Assembly (NCBI GenBank): GCA_003212415.1 | Contig: QCPT01000011.1 | Location: forward strand, 1 to 48,451 | DNA from: Pelagibacteraceae bacterium AG-439-F23 | GTDB taxonomy: Bacteria; Pseudomonadota; Alphaproteobacteria; Pelagibacterales; Pelagibacteraceae | DNA: 48,451 nucleotides | Direction of reading: 5' to 3' | Shown: positions 26,998 through 35,908 of the stretch, piece by piece | Position numbering within the stretch: position 1 is the stretch's first letter | Layout of the letters: each line of letters starts with the position of its first letter | Program-made: the position numbers and the translations under genes | The notes under the pieces: generated by a model | Databases searched by the model: none | Told to the model about the DNA's origin: nothing | Seen by the model: the letters and a program-made list of their open reading frames with translations, nothing else

Positions 26998-27710
26998 CTA
27001 AACTTAATTAAGTCTTTTGCTCTTTCTTTATCCAAATATTTTGCATCTAGTAATTTAATATTTTCATCAAATTTTAAAATTAAAGGATTGCCTGTTGGAA
27101 TTTCTAATTTTGAAATTTCTTGATCACTTATATCAAATAAATACTTACAGAGTGACCTAATAGAATTTCCATGAGCAGAAATCATTACATTCTCACTTAT
27201 TTTTTTTTCTATATTTTTTTTGAAATATGGAATTACTCTATCATAAGTGTCTTTTAAAGACTCAGTATCCGGTATTTTATCCTTAGGTATGTCTTTGTAA
27301 ATTTCAATATTCACAGGATGATAAGGATTATTTTTACTTAATGGTTCAGGAGGTTTATCCCACGATCTTCTGAAAATGTGAATTTTATCTTCTCCTAGTT
27401 TTTTTTTCATTTCATCTTTATTTAAACCAGTTAAAGATCCATAATGTCTTTCATTTAACTCCCAAGCTTTAATTACTTTGTCATTCTTAATTCTCATTGT
27501 GATTAATATTAATTTTAAAGTTTCAATTGCTCTTTTTTGATAGGATGAAAAATAATGATTTATATCTAAATTGAGTTCTTTTATTAACTCACCTGCTTTA
27601 CAAGCTTCTAGTTTTCCTTTTGGGGCCAAATCTACATCTACCCAACCCGTAAATCTGTTTTCTAAATTCCATTCGCTTTGTCCGTGTCTAACTAGTATTA
27701 AGTGACTCAT
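26994..27710 (-). CDS. gpmA: 2,3-bisphosphoglycerate-dependent phosphoglycerate mutase
   Basis: Glycolytic/gluconeogenic interconversion of 3- and 2-phosphoglycerate. The catalytic histidine is in LVRHGQSEWNLENRFTGW at residues 5-22, with LNERHYGSLTGLNK near 84 and the second histidine in SAHGNSIRSL near 177. I start at the ATG at 27710 (MSHLILVRHG); the upstream in-frame start at 27734 adds eight unsupported residues. The product is 238 residues, slightly shorter than the E. coli enzyme. It is divergent from the VanZ-like gene across 26 bases. Confidence 0.95.
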   Translation of the reverse strand: MSHLILVRHGQSEWNLENRFTGWVDVDLAPKGKLEACKAGELIKELNLDINHYFSSYQKRAIETLKLILITMRIKNDKVIKAWELNERHYGSLTGLNKDEMKKKLGEDKIHIFRRSWDKPPEPLSKNNPYHPVNIEIYKDIPKDKIPDTESLKDTYDRVIPYFKKNIEKKISENVMISAHGNSIRSLCKYLFDISDQEISKLEIPTGNPLILKFDENIKLLDAKYLDKERAKDLIKFS

Positions 27711-27736
27711 GATTATTTTTTTAATATAGAGCAATT

Positions 27737-28111
27737 ATGAGATTCTTAAAGCTATCATTTTATATTTCAAATTTATTTTTGTTTATTTTTTATCTTTATC
27801 CGGGAAGTATTTTTGGTTGCTTTTTATATAATGATTGTAATATCCAACCACAATTGACTAGAGATTTTATTATTTTTTCATCTAATCATGTATATGTTTT
27901 TATAATTTTTTCACTATTAGGAATTTTGTCTTTTAAAAAAGATTTAAAAAAAATTTCATACTATTTATTTTCAGTTTCAATATTCTTGGAATTAATGCAC
28001 ATTATTGTTCCAAATAGAGGTTTCGAAGTAGCAGATTTACTTGGTAATGTATTAGGGGTAATATTATCCTTAATTTTATATAAATTACTTACTTTTAGGA
28101 GATCAAAATGA
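27737..28111 (+). CDS. VanZ-like small membrane protein
   Basis: A 124-residue protein with about four hydrophobic segments. The segment ELMHIIVPNRGFEVADLLGNVLGV near residue 84 (glutamate, R-F-E, D-L-N-G pattern) is the VanZ-family signature. Two cysteines lie in the first external loop (GCFLYNDC). VanZ relatives have poorly defined envelope roles, and this one has no resistance-gene context. It overlaps the ATPase zeta gene by four bases (ATGA). Confidence 0.7.
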   Translation: MRFLKLSFYISNLFLFIFYLYPGSIFGCFLYNDCNIQPQLTRDFIIFSSNHVYVFIIFSLLGILSFKKDLKKISYYLFSVSIFLELMHIIVPNRGFEVADLLGNVLGVILSLILYKLLTFRRSK

Positions 28112-28416
28112 GTTCATTTGATGAAAGAGAAAAAGGTTTTGAAAAAAAATTCGCACATGATGAAGAATTGCAATTTAAAATTAGTGCTCGTAAAAATAAA
28201 TATATTGGCGAATGGGCATCTAAAATTTTAGGTTATAGTACAGATCAAGAAAAAGAGTATATACAATCTGTAATAAAAGCAGATTTTGCCGAAGCAGGTG
28301 ACGAGGATGTATTTAGGAAAGTTAAGGAAGACTTAAAAGATCACAACATATCAGATGAAGAAATTCGAAATAAAATGGACGAGCTTAATGAAAAAGCTAA
28401 GTCTGACTTTAAGTAG
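28108..28416 (+). CDS. DUF1476 protein, F1-ATPase zeta-subunit inhibitor
   Basis: A 102-residue soluble helical protein. It begins MSSFDEREKGFEKKFAHDEE and continues ELQFKISARKNKYIGEWASK, the conserved DUF1476 N-terminus. In Paracoccus denitrificans this family is the zeta subunit that blocks ATP hydrolysis by F1Fo-ATPase, with the inhibitory part near the N-terminus. That region is well preserved here, but activity is inferred. The gene is coupled to the upstream VanZ-like gene by ATGA and overlaps the nuclease gene downstream. No atp genes are nearby. Confidence 0.85.
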   Translation: MSSFDEREKGFEKKFAHDEELQFKISARKNKYIGEWASKILGYSTDQEKEYIQSVIKADFAEAGDEDVFRKVKEDLKDHNISDEEIRNKMDELNEKAKSDFK

Positions 28417-28909
28417 CCTTGCTATAGTAATTTTATTTTCTTTCTCTTTTTCTTATAGTGATGAAAAGAATATCATCAAAGGAAATGCCATTGTCGTTGA
28501 TGGAGATACTATAAAGATTAATGGAAAAAAAATTCGTTTTGGTGGAATAGATGCTCCAGAAAGCTATTTCAGAGGCAAAAAACAAACTTGTATTGAAAAT
28601 AATGAAGAAGTTTTTTGTGGACAAATCTCCAAGGATAAATTGATAAAAAAAATTGGAAGTAATTTTGTAAATTGTAAAATTGAAAAAAATAAAGACAAAT
28701 ACAAAAGATTACTAGGAGAGTGTTTTGTTAAAGAGGAAAATTTGTCAGTTTTTATGGTGAGAAATGGTTATGCTTTTGATTGGCCTCGCTATTCAAAAGG
28801 AAAATTTGCAAACGATCAAGAATATGCAATGATGAACAAATTGGGTATTTGGAATATGAAGTTCGAGTATCCGTGGATATGGAAAAAAAAAGTTAGAGAA
28901 AAAAAATGA
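28388..28909 (+). CDS. Secreted staphylococcal-nuclease-like protein
   Basis: SNase-fold nuclease, probably periplasmic. I start at the ATG at 28388, where MKKLSLTLSSLAIVILFSF is a good signal peptide; a start at 28355 would put charged residues before it. The fold is shown by GNAIVVDGDTIKINGKKIRF near residue 36, GGIDAPES, and KNKDKYKRLLGECFV near 105, which carries the second catalytic arginine. The glutamate that acts as base in the staphylococcal enzyme is not evident around EEVFCGQISKDKL, as in many alphaproteobacterial relatives. Length is 173 residues. Two cysteine pairs are possible. It overlaps the zeta gene by 29 bases. Confidence 0.82.
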   Translation: MKKLSLTLSSLAIVILFSFSFSYSDEKNIIKGNAIVVDGDTIKINGKKIRFGGIDAPESYFRGKKQTCIENNEEVFCGQISKDKLIKKIGSNFVNCKIEKNKDKYKRLLGECFVKEENLSVFMVRNGYAFDWPRYSKGKFANDQEYAMMNKLGIWNMKFEYPWIWKKKVREKK

Positions 28910-28989
28910 AAAAATATAAAAAAGCCCATATAAATTGTGAAAATGAACATGATAAAGGAAAAATAACTTTTATTCAGACTTGGAAATAA
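28906..28989 (+). CDS. Possible 27-residue small protein
   Basis: An ATG overlaps the stop of the nuclease gene as ATGA and opens a 27-codon frame (MKKYKKAHINCENEHDKG then KITFIQTWK) ending at TAA. It is basic, with no membrane segment and one cysteine. The overlap style matches true gene junctions here, but the frame is so short that chance is possible. I recognise no family. It could also be a remnant of a lost gene. The next gene starts 16 bases later. Confidence 0.3.
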   Translation: MKKYKKAHINCENEHDKGKITFIQTWK

Positions 28990-29005
28990 GATAAATGTTA
29001 TTTTT

Positions 29006-29608
29006 ATGAAAAAAAGTGTAAATAATAAATTATTATTACTTATATTTTTTTTAATTACTGCCTGCTCATCTATTCCTCAAAATACTGCTGATGGTTGTTC
29101 AATATTTTCTGAAAGATATCTTTGGTATAAACATGCGGTAAAAACAGAAAAAAAATGGGGAACTCCTATTTATTTGCAATTAGCTATAATCAAAATGGAG
29201 TCAGATTTTGATTGGTTAGCAAAGCCTCCAAGACAAAAATTATTCAAAGTTGTTCCATATAAAAGACCATCAAGCTCTTTTGGTTATTCTCAGGCAGTAA
29301 AAGGAACTTGGAAACAGTATAAAGAAGAAACTGGAAATAAATTAGCAACAAGAACGAGATTTAAAGACAGCGTTGATTTTATTGGCTGGTATACAAACAA
29401 AACTGAAAAAATCCTTAAAATTTCCAAAAAAGATGCCTTTAAACAATACATTGCGTATCATGAGGGTTGGGGAAATTATAAAAATTATAAAAAAAATCAA
29501 AAAATTATATTGTTAGCAAAAAAAGTTGAAAATCAATCTAATAAATACAAAAGTCAACTTGCCAAATGCAGTAAATCTTTAACAACCAGAAAATATATTA
29601 TCTTTTAA
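29006..29608 (+). CDS. Lytic transglycosylase (SLT-like) lipoprotein
   Basis: Probable outer-membrane or periplasmic murein hydrolase of 200 residues. It starts with a lipoprotein signal: MKKSVNNKLLLLIFFLITAC with cysteine 20 in the lipobox. The transglycosylase fold is shown by AIIKMESDFDWLAKP near residue 61 (catalytic glutamate), SSFGYSQAVKGTWKQY near 90 and QYIAYHEGWGNYK near 146. It would release anhydromuropeptides, the substrate type for AmpG encoded elsewhere in the window. Its stop shares TTAA with the stop of the convergent RND gene. Confidence 0.82.
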   Translation: MKKSVNNKLLLLIFFLITACSSIPQNTADGCSIFSERYLWYKHAVKTEKKWGTPIYLQLAIIKMESDFDWLAKPPRQKLFKVVPYKRPSSSFGYSQAVKGTWKQYKEETGNKLATRTRFKDSVDFIGWYTNKTEKILKISKKDAFKQYIAYHEGWGNYKNYKKNQKIILLAKKVENQSNKYKSQLAKCSKSLTTRKYIIF

Positions 29609-32600
29609 TTTAATTGTTTTTTTAACTCAATATCTACAGCATCAATACGCTTAGTATTTTTAGCAAGAGCTAAATACATTGTGGGAGTTACATACAAAGT
29701 AAAGAAAGTTGAAATGATCATTCCGCCTAAAATTGTAGAACCAACTGCTAATCTTGATCCTTCACCAGCTCCAGGACCAATATTTCCGATAACTAGTGGA
29801 AGCATTGCTATCATTGTACTTAGAGAAGTCATTATGATTGGTCGAATTCTAAGCTGACAAGCTTTTATCAAAGCATCATGAATTGTAACTCCTGTTGTTC
29901 TTATCTGGTTAGTATAATCTACAATTAAAATACTATTTTTTGTTGAAATACCAATTAGAATAATTAAAGCAATTTGTGAAAATATATTAACTGAACTATT
30001 TAAAAGTAAAATAAAAACTAACCCTCCAAACACTGCAAGTGGAACGGTTAAGATAATTATAAATGGGTGAACAAAAGAATTAAATGTTGCTGCCATTACT
30101 AAGTAGGCAGTTAATAGCGCAAGCGCAAAAATTAAATATATTTCATTTGTTGTTTCTTTTAATTCTTCTGATTTTCCTTTCCATGTAATCTGATTTTGAG
30201 GAGCAACTCTAATCATAACATCTTCCAGGTATTTTATTGCTTCTGTTAATGTATAATCCTCAGAAAGTGCTGCTGAAATAGTAACAGCTCTCTGACGATT
30301 ATATCTTGGTAATGCTTCTGCAGTTCCTTTTTCTTCAAACTCTACAAGACTTGCAACAGAAACTAGTTTGCCTGTAGTTTCAGATCTAACAAAAATCTTT
30401 GATAACCCATCTTTGTCTCTTCTATCAGCTAAATATTGTTGTAATATTATTGGATATTCTCTTCCTTCTTTACTAAAAGAAGTTACTCTTTTTCCACCAT
30501 ATAAAGTCTCAAGAGTTCTTCCAATATTTTCAGTAGATACACCCAAATCATTAGCTCGATTTTTATTTGTGATTAATTTAACTTCGGGTTTATTTTTTGT
30601 GTAATCACTGTCTATTCGAAACATGTTTCTGTTTTTTCTAAGTTCTCTTAAAACATTGCTTTTGATTTCTTCAAGTTCCTCGTAACTAGATCCATAAATA
30701 ACCATTTGTACTGGTTTGTTATAACTCGAAACTCTTATTCCTTGAGGAGAGATTGGGAAAGCAAAAGTTTCAGGGACCGAAACTACTTGTCCAATTGCTT
30801 CCCTAAGAACAATTTGGCTACTTTTTTCTCTGTTTTTCCATTCGTCTAATAAAGCAATTATAATAAATGTATTATAGGTTGTTGCAGATCTACCAAAACC
30901 TGGAACTCTCATTATTAGTCTTTCATATGGGCTATCATCTGCTTGCAATAGCCTCAATATTCTACTCTCGATTATTTGAGCTTTTTCTTGAGTGTATTCG
31001 AATGAGCTCCCTTCATCAGTTGATCCTATTATTAAATAAGAGCCTCTATCTTCCATCGGTAATAACTCTTTTTTTGAAAAATTAAAAAGATATGCAGATG
31101 CACAAATGATTAAGATTATAAATATTGAAATAGTTTTTTGCTTATTAATCCAATATTTAAGTGAATCAATATAAAATCCAGTAAAAGATCTAAACCCATT
31201 GTTAAATTTTTTTACAAAAAAATTAATTTTATCTTTTTTATTTAAGAACTTACTCCCTAGCATTGGCGATAAAGTTAATGCAACAAAAGATGACACCACA
31301 ATAGAGAAGGATAATGCTATTGCAGTTTCTTTAAATAATGTTCCAGAAATTCCTTTTATAAAAATTAATGGTAAGAATACTGCAACCAAAATCAATGTAG
31401 TTGCAATAATGGCAAAAGTAATTTGTTTAGAACCTTTATATGCAGCAACTAATGGTGTTTCTCCATTTTCTATCCTTGTATAAATAGCATCAGTCATAAT
31501 TACAGAGTCATCAGTAATTATTCCAATTGCTAAAATAAAACTTAGTAATACAAAAATATTTATAGATAAATCAAATATGTATAATCCAAGAAATGAACCA
31601 ATTAAACTAACTGGTAATGCTACTGCTGGTACAATTACAGCTTTAAGATTACCTAGAAAAAGATAAATAATTAAAACAACCAAAACAAAAGCAATAATCA
31701 AACTTTTATATACTTCTTCAATTGCAGCACCAATGTAGGTAGCTCTATTAAATGCTACTTCTAATTTTAATCCATCAGGTAAAGTTTTGTTAAGTTCTTT
31801 AATTTTCGCTTTTATTTGCTTAGACAGTTCTACTGTTGAGGCTCCACTTTTTGCATAAATTCCAATTCCAACAGTTTTTAAATTCACTGCATTTTTTCTT
31901 TGTGCTTTAAATAAAGTTTTTTCTGAAACAGGCCCAAATTCAACATTTGCAACATCAGAAAGAATTATTACTTTGTCTTTATTTTTTCTAAGAGGAAGTT
32001 GCTTTATTGTGTCTATGTTAGTGTAAGATTTATCAATATTTAGAGTTAAATCTTTATTATTTGCCTCTAATGTCCCTGCGGGAAGGTTAATATTTTCGTT
32101 TCTTAAAGCTCTTTCTACCTCTTGAATCGTTAGATTATTTGCTGCTAATTTAATTGGGTCTATCCAAACTCTGACACTAAGTTCTCTTAATCCACCAACT
32201 AAAATTCTACCAACATTTGGTACACTTGAAAATGCATCTATAAGATATCTTTCAGCATAATCTCCAAGCTCTAGATCATCCCAATTAGGGGATGAAAGTC
32301 CTACCCACATAGTAGTCGTGAATCCCGCAGCTTGTTTTAAAATTTGTGGTGGATTTGACTCACTGGGTAAATTATCCACAACACGAGCAACTCTTTCTCT
32401 TATATCATTTGCTGCATCATCTAAGTCTATATCTGTATTAAATTGAATATTAATTCTACTTCTTCCATTTAAAGAGCTTGAGTCAATATTTTTAATACCT
32501 TCTGCTCCACCAATAACATCTTCAAGTTTTTGAGTTATTTCTTCATCAACTATTTCTGCTGATGCAGATTTATAATCTGTTTGAACTTGAACCACAGGAG

Positions 32601-32727
32601 GCTGAATACCATCAGGAAGCTCTCTTACCGGTAACTCTGAAAAAACAAATATACCAAAAATAATTAAGATTAAAGACATGACCCAAGCCACAACAGGTCG
32701 TTTAATACTAACTTCAGTTATATACAT
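29605..32727 (-). CDS. RND efflux transporter, HAE1/AcrB-like inner-membrane pump
   Basis: Proton-driven exporter of 1040 residues with the usual two-repeat design of 12 membrane helices and two large periplasmic loops. The N-terminus YITEVSIKRPVVAWVMSLIL is typical. The proton-relay acidic pair is in ILAIGIITDDSVIMTDAIY near residue 402, matching the AcrB aspartate pair, and the partner lysine is in LIGISTKNSILIVDY near 930. It follows the adaptor gene by four bases on the same strand. No TolC-type outer-membrane gene is in the window, so it probably uses a shared one. Substrate is unknown. Confidence 0.93.
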   Translation of the reverse strand: MYITEVSIKRPVVAWVMSLILIIFGIFVFSELPVRELPDGIQPPVVQVQTDYKSASAEIVDEEITQKLEDVIGGAEGIKNIDSSSLNGRSRINIQFNTDIDLDDAANDIRERVARVVDNLPSESNPPQILKQAAGFTTTMWVGLSSPNWDDLELGDYAERYLIDAFSSVPNVGRILVGGLRELSVRVWIDPIKLAANNLTIQEVERALRNENINLPAGTLEANNKDLTLNIDKSYTNIDTIKQLPLRKNKDKVIILSDVANVEFGPVSEKTLFKAQRKNAVNLKTVGIGIYAKSGASTVELSKQIKAKIKELNKTLPDGLKLEVAFNRATYIGAAIEEVYKSLIIAFVLVVLIIYLFLGNLKAVIVPAVALPVSLIGSFLGLYIFDLSINIFVLLSFILAIGIITDDSVIMTDAIYTRIENGETPLVAAYKGSKQITFAIIATTLILVAVFLPLIFIKGISGTLFKETAIALSFSIVVSSFVALTLSPMLGSKFLNKKDKINFFVKKFNNGFRSFTGFYIDSLKYWINKQKTISIFIILIICASAYLFNFSKKELLPMEDRGSYLIIGSTDEGSSFEYTQEKAQIIESRILRLLQADDSPYERLIMRVPGFGRSATTYNTFIIIALLDEWKNREKSSQIVLREAIGQVVSVPETFAFPISPQGIRVSSYNKPVQMVIYGSSYEELEEIKSNVLRELRKNRNMFRIDSDYTKNKPEVKLITNKNRANDLGVSTENIGRTLETLYGGKRVTSFSKEGREYPIILQQYLADRRDKDGLSKIFVRSETTGKLVSVASLVEFEEKGTAEALPRYNRQRAVTISAALSEDYTLTEAIKYLEDVMIRVAPQNQITWKGKSEELKETTNEIYLIFALALLTAYLVMAATFNSFVHPFIIILTVPLAVFGGLVFILLLNSSVNIFSQIALIILIGISTKNSILIVDYTNQIRTTGVTIHDALIKACQLRIRPIIMTSLSTMIAMLPLVIGNIGPGAGEGSRLAVGSTILGGMIISTFFTLYVTPTMYLALAKNTKRIDAVDIELKKQLN

Positions 32728-32731
32728 TTAA

Positions 32732-33727
32732 TTATTTTTTTTCTTTTTCAGATTTTTTAAAAATATTTTTTAACCAATCAAATTTACCTTTTTTTGTTTC
32801 ACCTTTTTTTGATTTTTTTTTCTTGCCCCAACTAGAGTTTTCTTGTTTTTTTTTAGCACCTTTTTCAATTGGTCTTATAGTTAGATTTGGTCTAACTTTT
32901 TTTGTTCCTTCGGCAACAATTTTATCACCATTATTTAATCCATCTAAAATTTCTACAAAGCCCAAATATCTATCACCTATAGTTACTTTTGTTTTCATTA
33001 CTTTGTTTTTTTCATTAACTTTATAAATAAATACATTTTCACCTTCGACTATAGTACTTGTGTCAGGTGCACTTAAACCGTCTCTTACATCATATTTAAT
33101 TGAAATTTCTAGAAATGAACCAGGTAGTATTTCGCCAGACATATTGTCCATCCTTATTCTTGTAACCAAAGATCTTGTGTCTTCACTTATCCTGCTTGCA
33201 AAAGAGTCAATCTCTCCTTTATAAATTTTATTTTTATAACCAGAAAATTTTATATCAACTGGTAAACCTATTTTAATGAATGGTACAAAAATTTCGGGTA
33301 TATCCACATCACAATAAATTGAACTAGTATCCTCAAGATTAATTAGTATTGAAGATTTTGAAACTTCTATATCATCAGAGAACTCTCTTTTACCAATAAT
33401 ACCATCAAATGGAGCAATAATTTTTCTATTTTTAAGATTAGCAATAACATCTCCCTTTTTAACTTTTTGATTAAAATTTATTGGTTTTAGTATTTCATAT
33501 TTTTCAATTTTAAATGATTGCGTTTGAATTGGAGTTGCAGTTCCGTATGTGCTGATAACATTTTCAAAAACTCTCTCTTGTGTAGTAGTTACTATTATTC
33601 CTGGAGGTGGTCTTTTGCTAAATTTTTTTTTGAAGTGATTTCCAATCATTGTTCTTCCAATAATTACGGTTGCAATGATTAAGAAAAATATGATTATTAT
33701 GCTTGTTATTTTTGTAGATGTTTTCAT
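32732..33727 (-). CDS. RND efflux periplasmic adaptor (membrane fusion protein)
   Basis: Adaptor linking the RND pump to an outer-membrane channel. It has an N-terminal membrane anchor at ~8-27 and a short lipoyl-like/barrel region (FNQKVKKGDVIANL and IIAPFDGIIGKREFSDD near residue 105). The alpha-hairpin seems reduced to almost nothing, as in short MexH/MdtA relatives. The beta-barrel and membrane-proximal domains follow, then a Lys-rich tail (EKGAKKKQENSSWGKKKK and beyond). The 331 residues and four-base gap to the pump gene indicate a two-gene operon. Confidence 0.88.
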   Translation of the reverse strand: MKTSTKITSIIIIFFLIIATVIIGRTMIGNHFKKKFSKRPPPGIIVTTTQERVFENVISTYGTATPIQTQSFKIEKYEILKPINFNQKVKKGDVIANLKNRKIIAPFDGIIGKREFSDDIEVSKSSILINLEDTSSIYCDVDIPEIFVPFIKIGLPVDIKFSGYKNKIYKGEIDSFASRISEDTRSLVTRIRMDNMSGEILPGSFLEISIKYDVRDGLSAPDTSTIVEGENVFIYKVNEKNKVMKTKVTIGDRYLGFVEILDGLNNGDKIVAEGTKKVRPNLTIRPIEKGAKKKQENSSWGKKKKSKKGETKKGKFDWLKNIFKKSEKEKK

Positions 33728-33730
33728 AAT

Positions 33731-34543
33731 TTAGATTTTGCCATATTCAGCCCAAGAGCCATCATAAATTTTAGGAGAATATTTATTATTTACCAGGGAA
33801 TATGCAAGAGCTAAAACACACGCAGTCACACCAGAACCACAAGAAAATACAATATTATTATGTTTAATATCAATTATTTGCATAAATTTTTTTGAAATTT
33901 CGTCTGTTTTTTTAAATGTATTATCTTCATTTAAAATTTCTTTAAATGGCAAACAAAATGAATTTGGAATTGATCCACTTCTAACATTTTTTCTTGGGTC
34001 TGGAACTTTTCCTTCAAATCTTTCTTTACTTCTTGCATCTACAACAAGAAAATCTTTTATATTAATATTTGAATCAATTTGATTTTTATTTTTAACTAAA
34101 TTTTTATTTTCTTGTGATTTGTATTCTGATTTTTGTATTTTGACTTTGTTACTGTTAACTACTTTATTTTCTAAGATCCACTTTTTTAAACCTCCATCCA
34201 AAACACTAACAAGATTTGGATCATGACCAAAATAGAGAAAATTATACCAACATCTACATGAGCTTAACACGTCAGAATTGTCATAAATTATTATTCTATC
34301 ACTATTAGATATTCCTAGATTGGATAAAATTTCTTCCCAAATAATTGCATCGGGCAACATGTGAGGAAGATCAGTGTTCGCATCAGAATTTTTGTCTAGA
34401 TCAAAAAAGACAGCACCTGGAATGTGTTCTTTAAGATATTCTTGGTATGCATTTCTCTTAACATTTGGCATATGCCAAGAACAATCTAATAATTTTACCT
34501 TTTCTAAATTATTTTCTAGCCAATTTGAAGTTATCAAAGACAC
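33731..34543 (-). CDS. sseA: 3-mercaptopyruvate / thiosulfate sulfurtransferase
   Basis: Two-domain rhodanese of 270 residues. The inactive N-terminal domain includes HIPGAVFFDLDKNSD near residue 40 and IIIYDNSDVLSSCRCWY near 84. The active C-terminal domain carries the cysteine loop CGSGVTAC near 235, which is the mercaptopyruvate sulfurtransferase type (CG[ST]GVT). It moves sulfur to cyanide or thiol acceptors in cysteine and sulfur metabolism. The start is GTG at 34543, two bases after the msrA stop, so msrA-sseA are co-transcribed. Confidence 0.9.
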   Translation of the reverse strand: MSLITSNWLENNLEKVKLLDCSWHMPNVKRNAYQEYLKEHIPGAVFFDLDKNSDANTDLPHMLPDAIIWEEILSNLGISNSDRIIIYDNSDVLSSCRCWYNFLYFGHDPNLVSVLDGGLKKWILENKVVNSNKVKIQKSEYKSQENKNLVKNKNQIDSNINIKDFLVVDARSKERFEGKVPDPRKNVRSGSIPNSFCLPFKEILNEDNTFKKTDEISKKFMQIIDIKHNNIVFSCGSGVTACVLALAYSLVNNKYSPKIYDGSWAEYGKI

Positions 34544-34545
34544 TA

Positions 34546-34989
34546 TTATTTCTTTTCAAGATATTTTTGATGATATTCTTCTGCAGGACAATAATTTTTT
34601 AATAATGATAACTTTGTAACAACTTTTCCAGAAAGTTTTTCATTTTCTAAATTAATAATTTCTTCTGCAATTTTTTTTTGGTTTTCATTTAGATAAAAAA
34701 TTTCACTTCTATATTGCGTGCCTCTATCTGGTCCTTGTAAATTTAATGTTGTAGGATCATGAATTTTAAAAAAATATTCTAATATTTTATCATAAGAAAT
34801 TATTTTTGGATCAAACTCTAATTTGACAACTTCAGCATGATTTGTGCTACCGCTACAAACCTCTTCGTATGTTGTTTTAGAGTTATTTCCACCACAGTAA
34901 CCTACCTCAGTTCTTACAATTCCATTTACTTGGCTAAATTTTTTTTCAGGTCCCCAGAAACATCCTAAAGCTAATACTGCTATTTCCAT
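34546..34989 (-). CDS. msrA: Peptide methionine-S-sulfoxide reductase
   Basis: Repairs oxidised methionine (S-sulfoxide). The active-site motif GCFWGPE is at residues 9-15, followed by VGYCGGNNSKTTYEEVCSG and the HAEVVKLEFDP and GTQYRS segments. The C-terminal CPAEEYHQKYL has another cysteine suitable for recycling. At 147 residues it is a compact form. It is divergent from the EamA transporter gene across 34 bases and probably leads an operon with sseA. Confidence 0.95.
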   Translation of the reverse strand: MEIAVLALGCFWGPEKKFSQVNGIVRTEVGYCGGNNSKTTYEEVCSGSTNHAEVVKLEFDPKIISYDKILEYFFKIHDPTTLNLQGPDRGTQYRSEIFYLNENQKKIAEEIINLENEKLSGKVVTKLSLLKNYCPAEEYHQKYLEKK

Positions 34990-35023
34990 TGAATAATAAA
35001 TAAATTAATTTAAAGTTATATTT

Positions 35024-35908
35024 ATGCTTTCCAAAAATCAATTAGGCTTTTTGTACATGTTTATCTCTGTTTGTGCATTTTCAGTTATGGATTTAATAGT
35101 TAAATGGTCGGAAGACTATCCAGTAGGACAGGTACTATTTTTTAGGGGCTTATGCGGGATGATACCAATACTATTTTTAATACCTAATGACAGATATTTT
35201 GATTTTTATAAAACAAAAAGACCTTTTCTTCATTTTAAAAGATGCTTTGCAGGATTAATCGCTATAGTAGCAATTTTTATTGCCCTAAGAAAACTTCCTT
35301 TGGCAACCGTAGTTAGTATTACATTTGCTGCTCCAATATTTACAACAATCCTTTCAATTTTTTTTTTAAATGAAAAAGTTGGAATTTATAGATGGTTGGC
35401 AGTTATAGTAGGATTTATTGGAATTATAGTAATTTCTGAACCAGGATATAGTTCTCTAAACTTATATTACCTCTATCCAATAATTTTTTGTTTAGGCCTT
35501 TCATATGTTGCAATAGCAATAAGACAGTTGTCATCGACCGAACCAGTTTGGCTTATTGGTTTGTTTTTTTCAATTTCAATTATGATTATGAGCTTTTTCA
35601 GCCTTTTTACTCAAGGATGGGTTTTGCCTAGTTTAAAAGACTTATTTTTACTATCAATGGTAGGAATTTTGGGAGGTTTAGCAAACTTGTGGCTTACGCA
35701 ATCATATAAATTGTCAGAAGTTTCTTTAGTTACTCCTCTTAAATACTTAGCATTAGTTTTTGCAATAATTTTTGGTTATTTATTTTGGGACGAAATCCCA
35801 AGTGTTAAAACATTAATTGGCTCAATATTAGTTATTTTTTCATCAGTGATTATTTTTAGAAGAGAAATTTATCTTAAACGCTTAGTTTCAACGTCTAGTC
35901 ATGAGTAG
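35024..35908 (+). CDS. EamA/DMT-family membrane transporter
   Basis: Ten-helix drug/metabolite transporter of 294 residues with two EamA repeats (~8-140 and ~150-280). Typical features are the early SVCAFSVMDLIVKWSEDYP, RGLCGMIPILFL, and the end-of-repeat segments FLNEKVGIYRWLAVIVGFIG and FLFWDEIPSVKTLIGSIL. The family includes amino acid, nucleoside and S-adenosylmethionine transporters; the substrate cannot be read from sequence. It overlaps the glycosylase gene by eight bases. Confidence 0.85.
   Translation: MLSKNQLGFLYMFISVCAFSVMDLIVKWSEDYPVGQVLFFRGLCGMIPILFLIPNDRYFDFYKTKRPFLHFKRCFAGLIAIVAIFIALRKLPLATVVSITFAAPIFTTILSIFFLNEKVGIYRWLAVIVGFIGIIVISEPGYSSLNLYYLYPIIFCLGLSYVAIAIRQLSSTEPVWLIGLFFSISIMIMSFFSLFTQGWVLPSLKDLFLLSMVGILGGLANLWLTQSYKLSEVSLVTPLKYLALVFAIIFGYLFWDEIPSVKTLIGSILVIFSSVIIFRREIYLKRLVSTSSHE

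Noticed and set aside
30368-31483. Three plus-strand frames inside the RND pump gene
   Set aside because: They are shadows of the 1040-residue minus-strand gene, which is intact from end to end.
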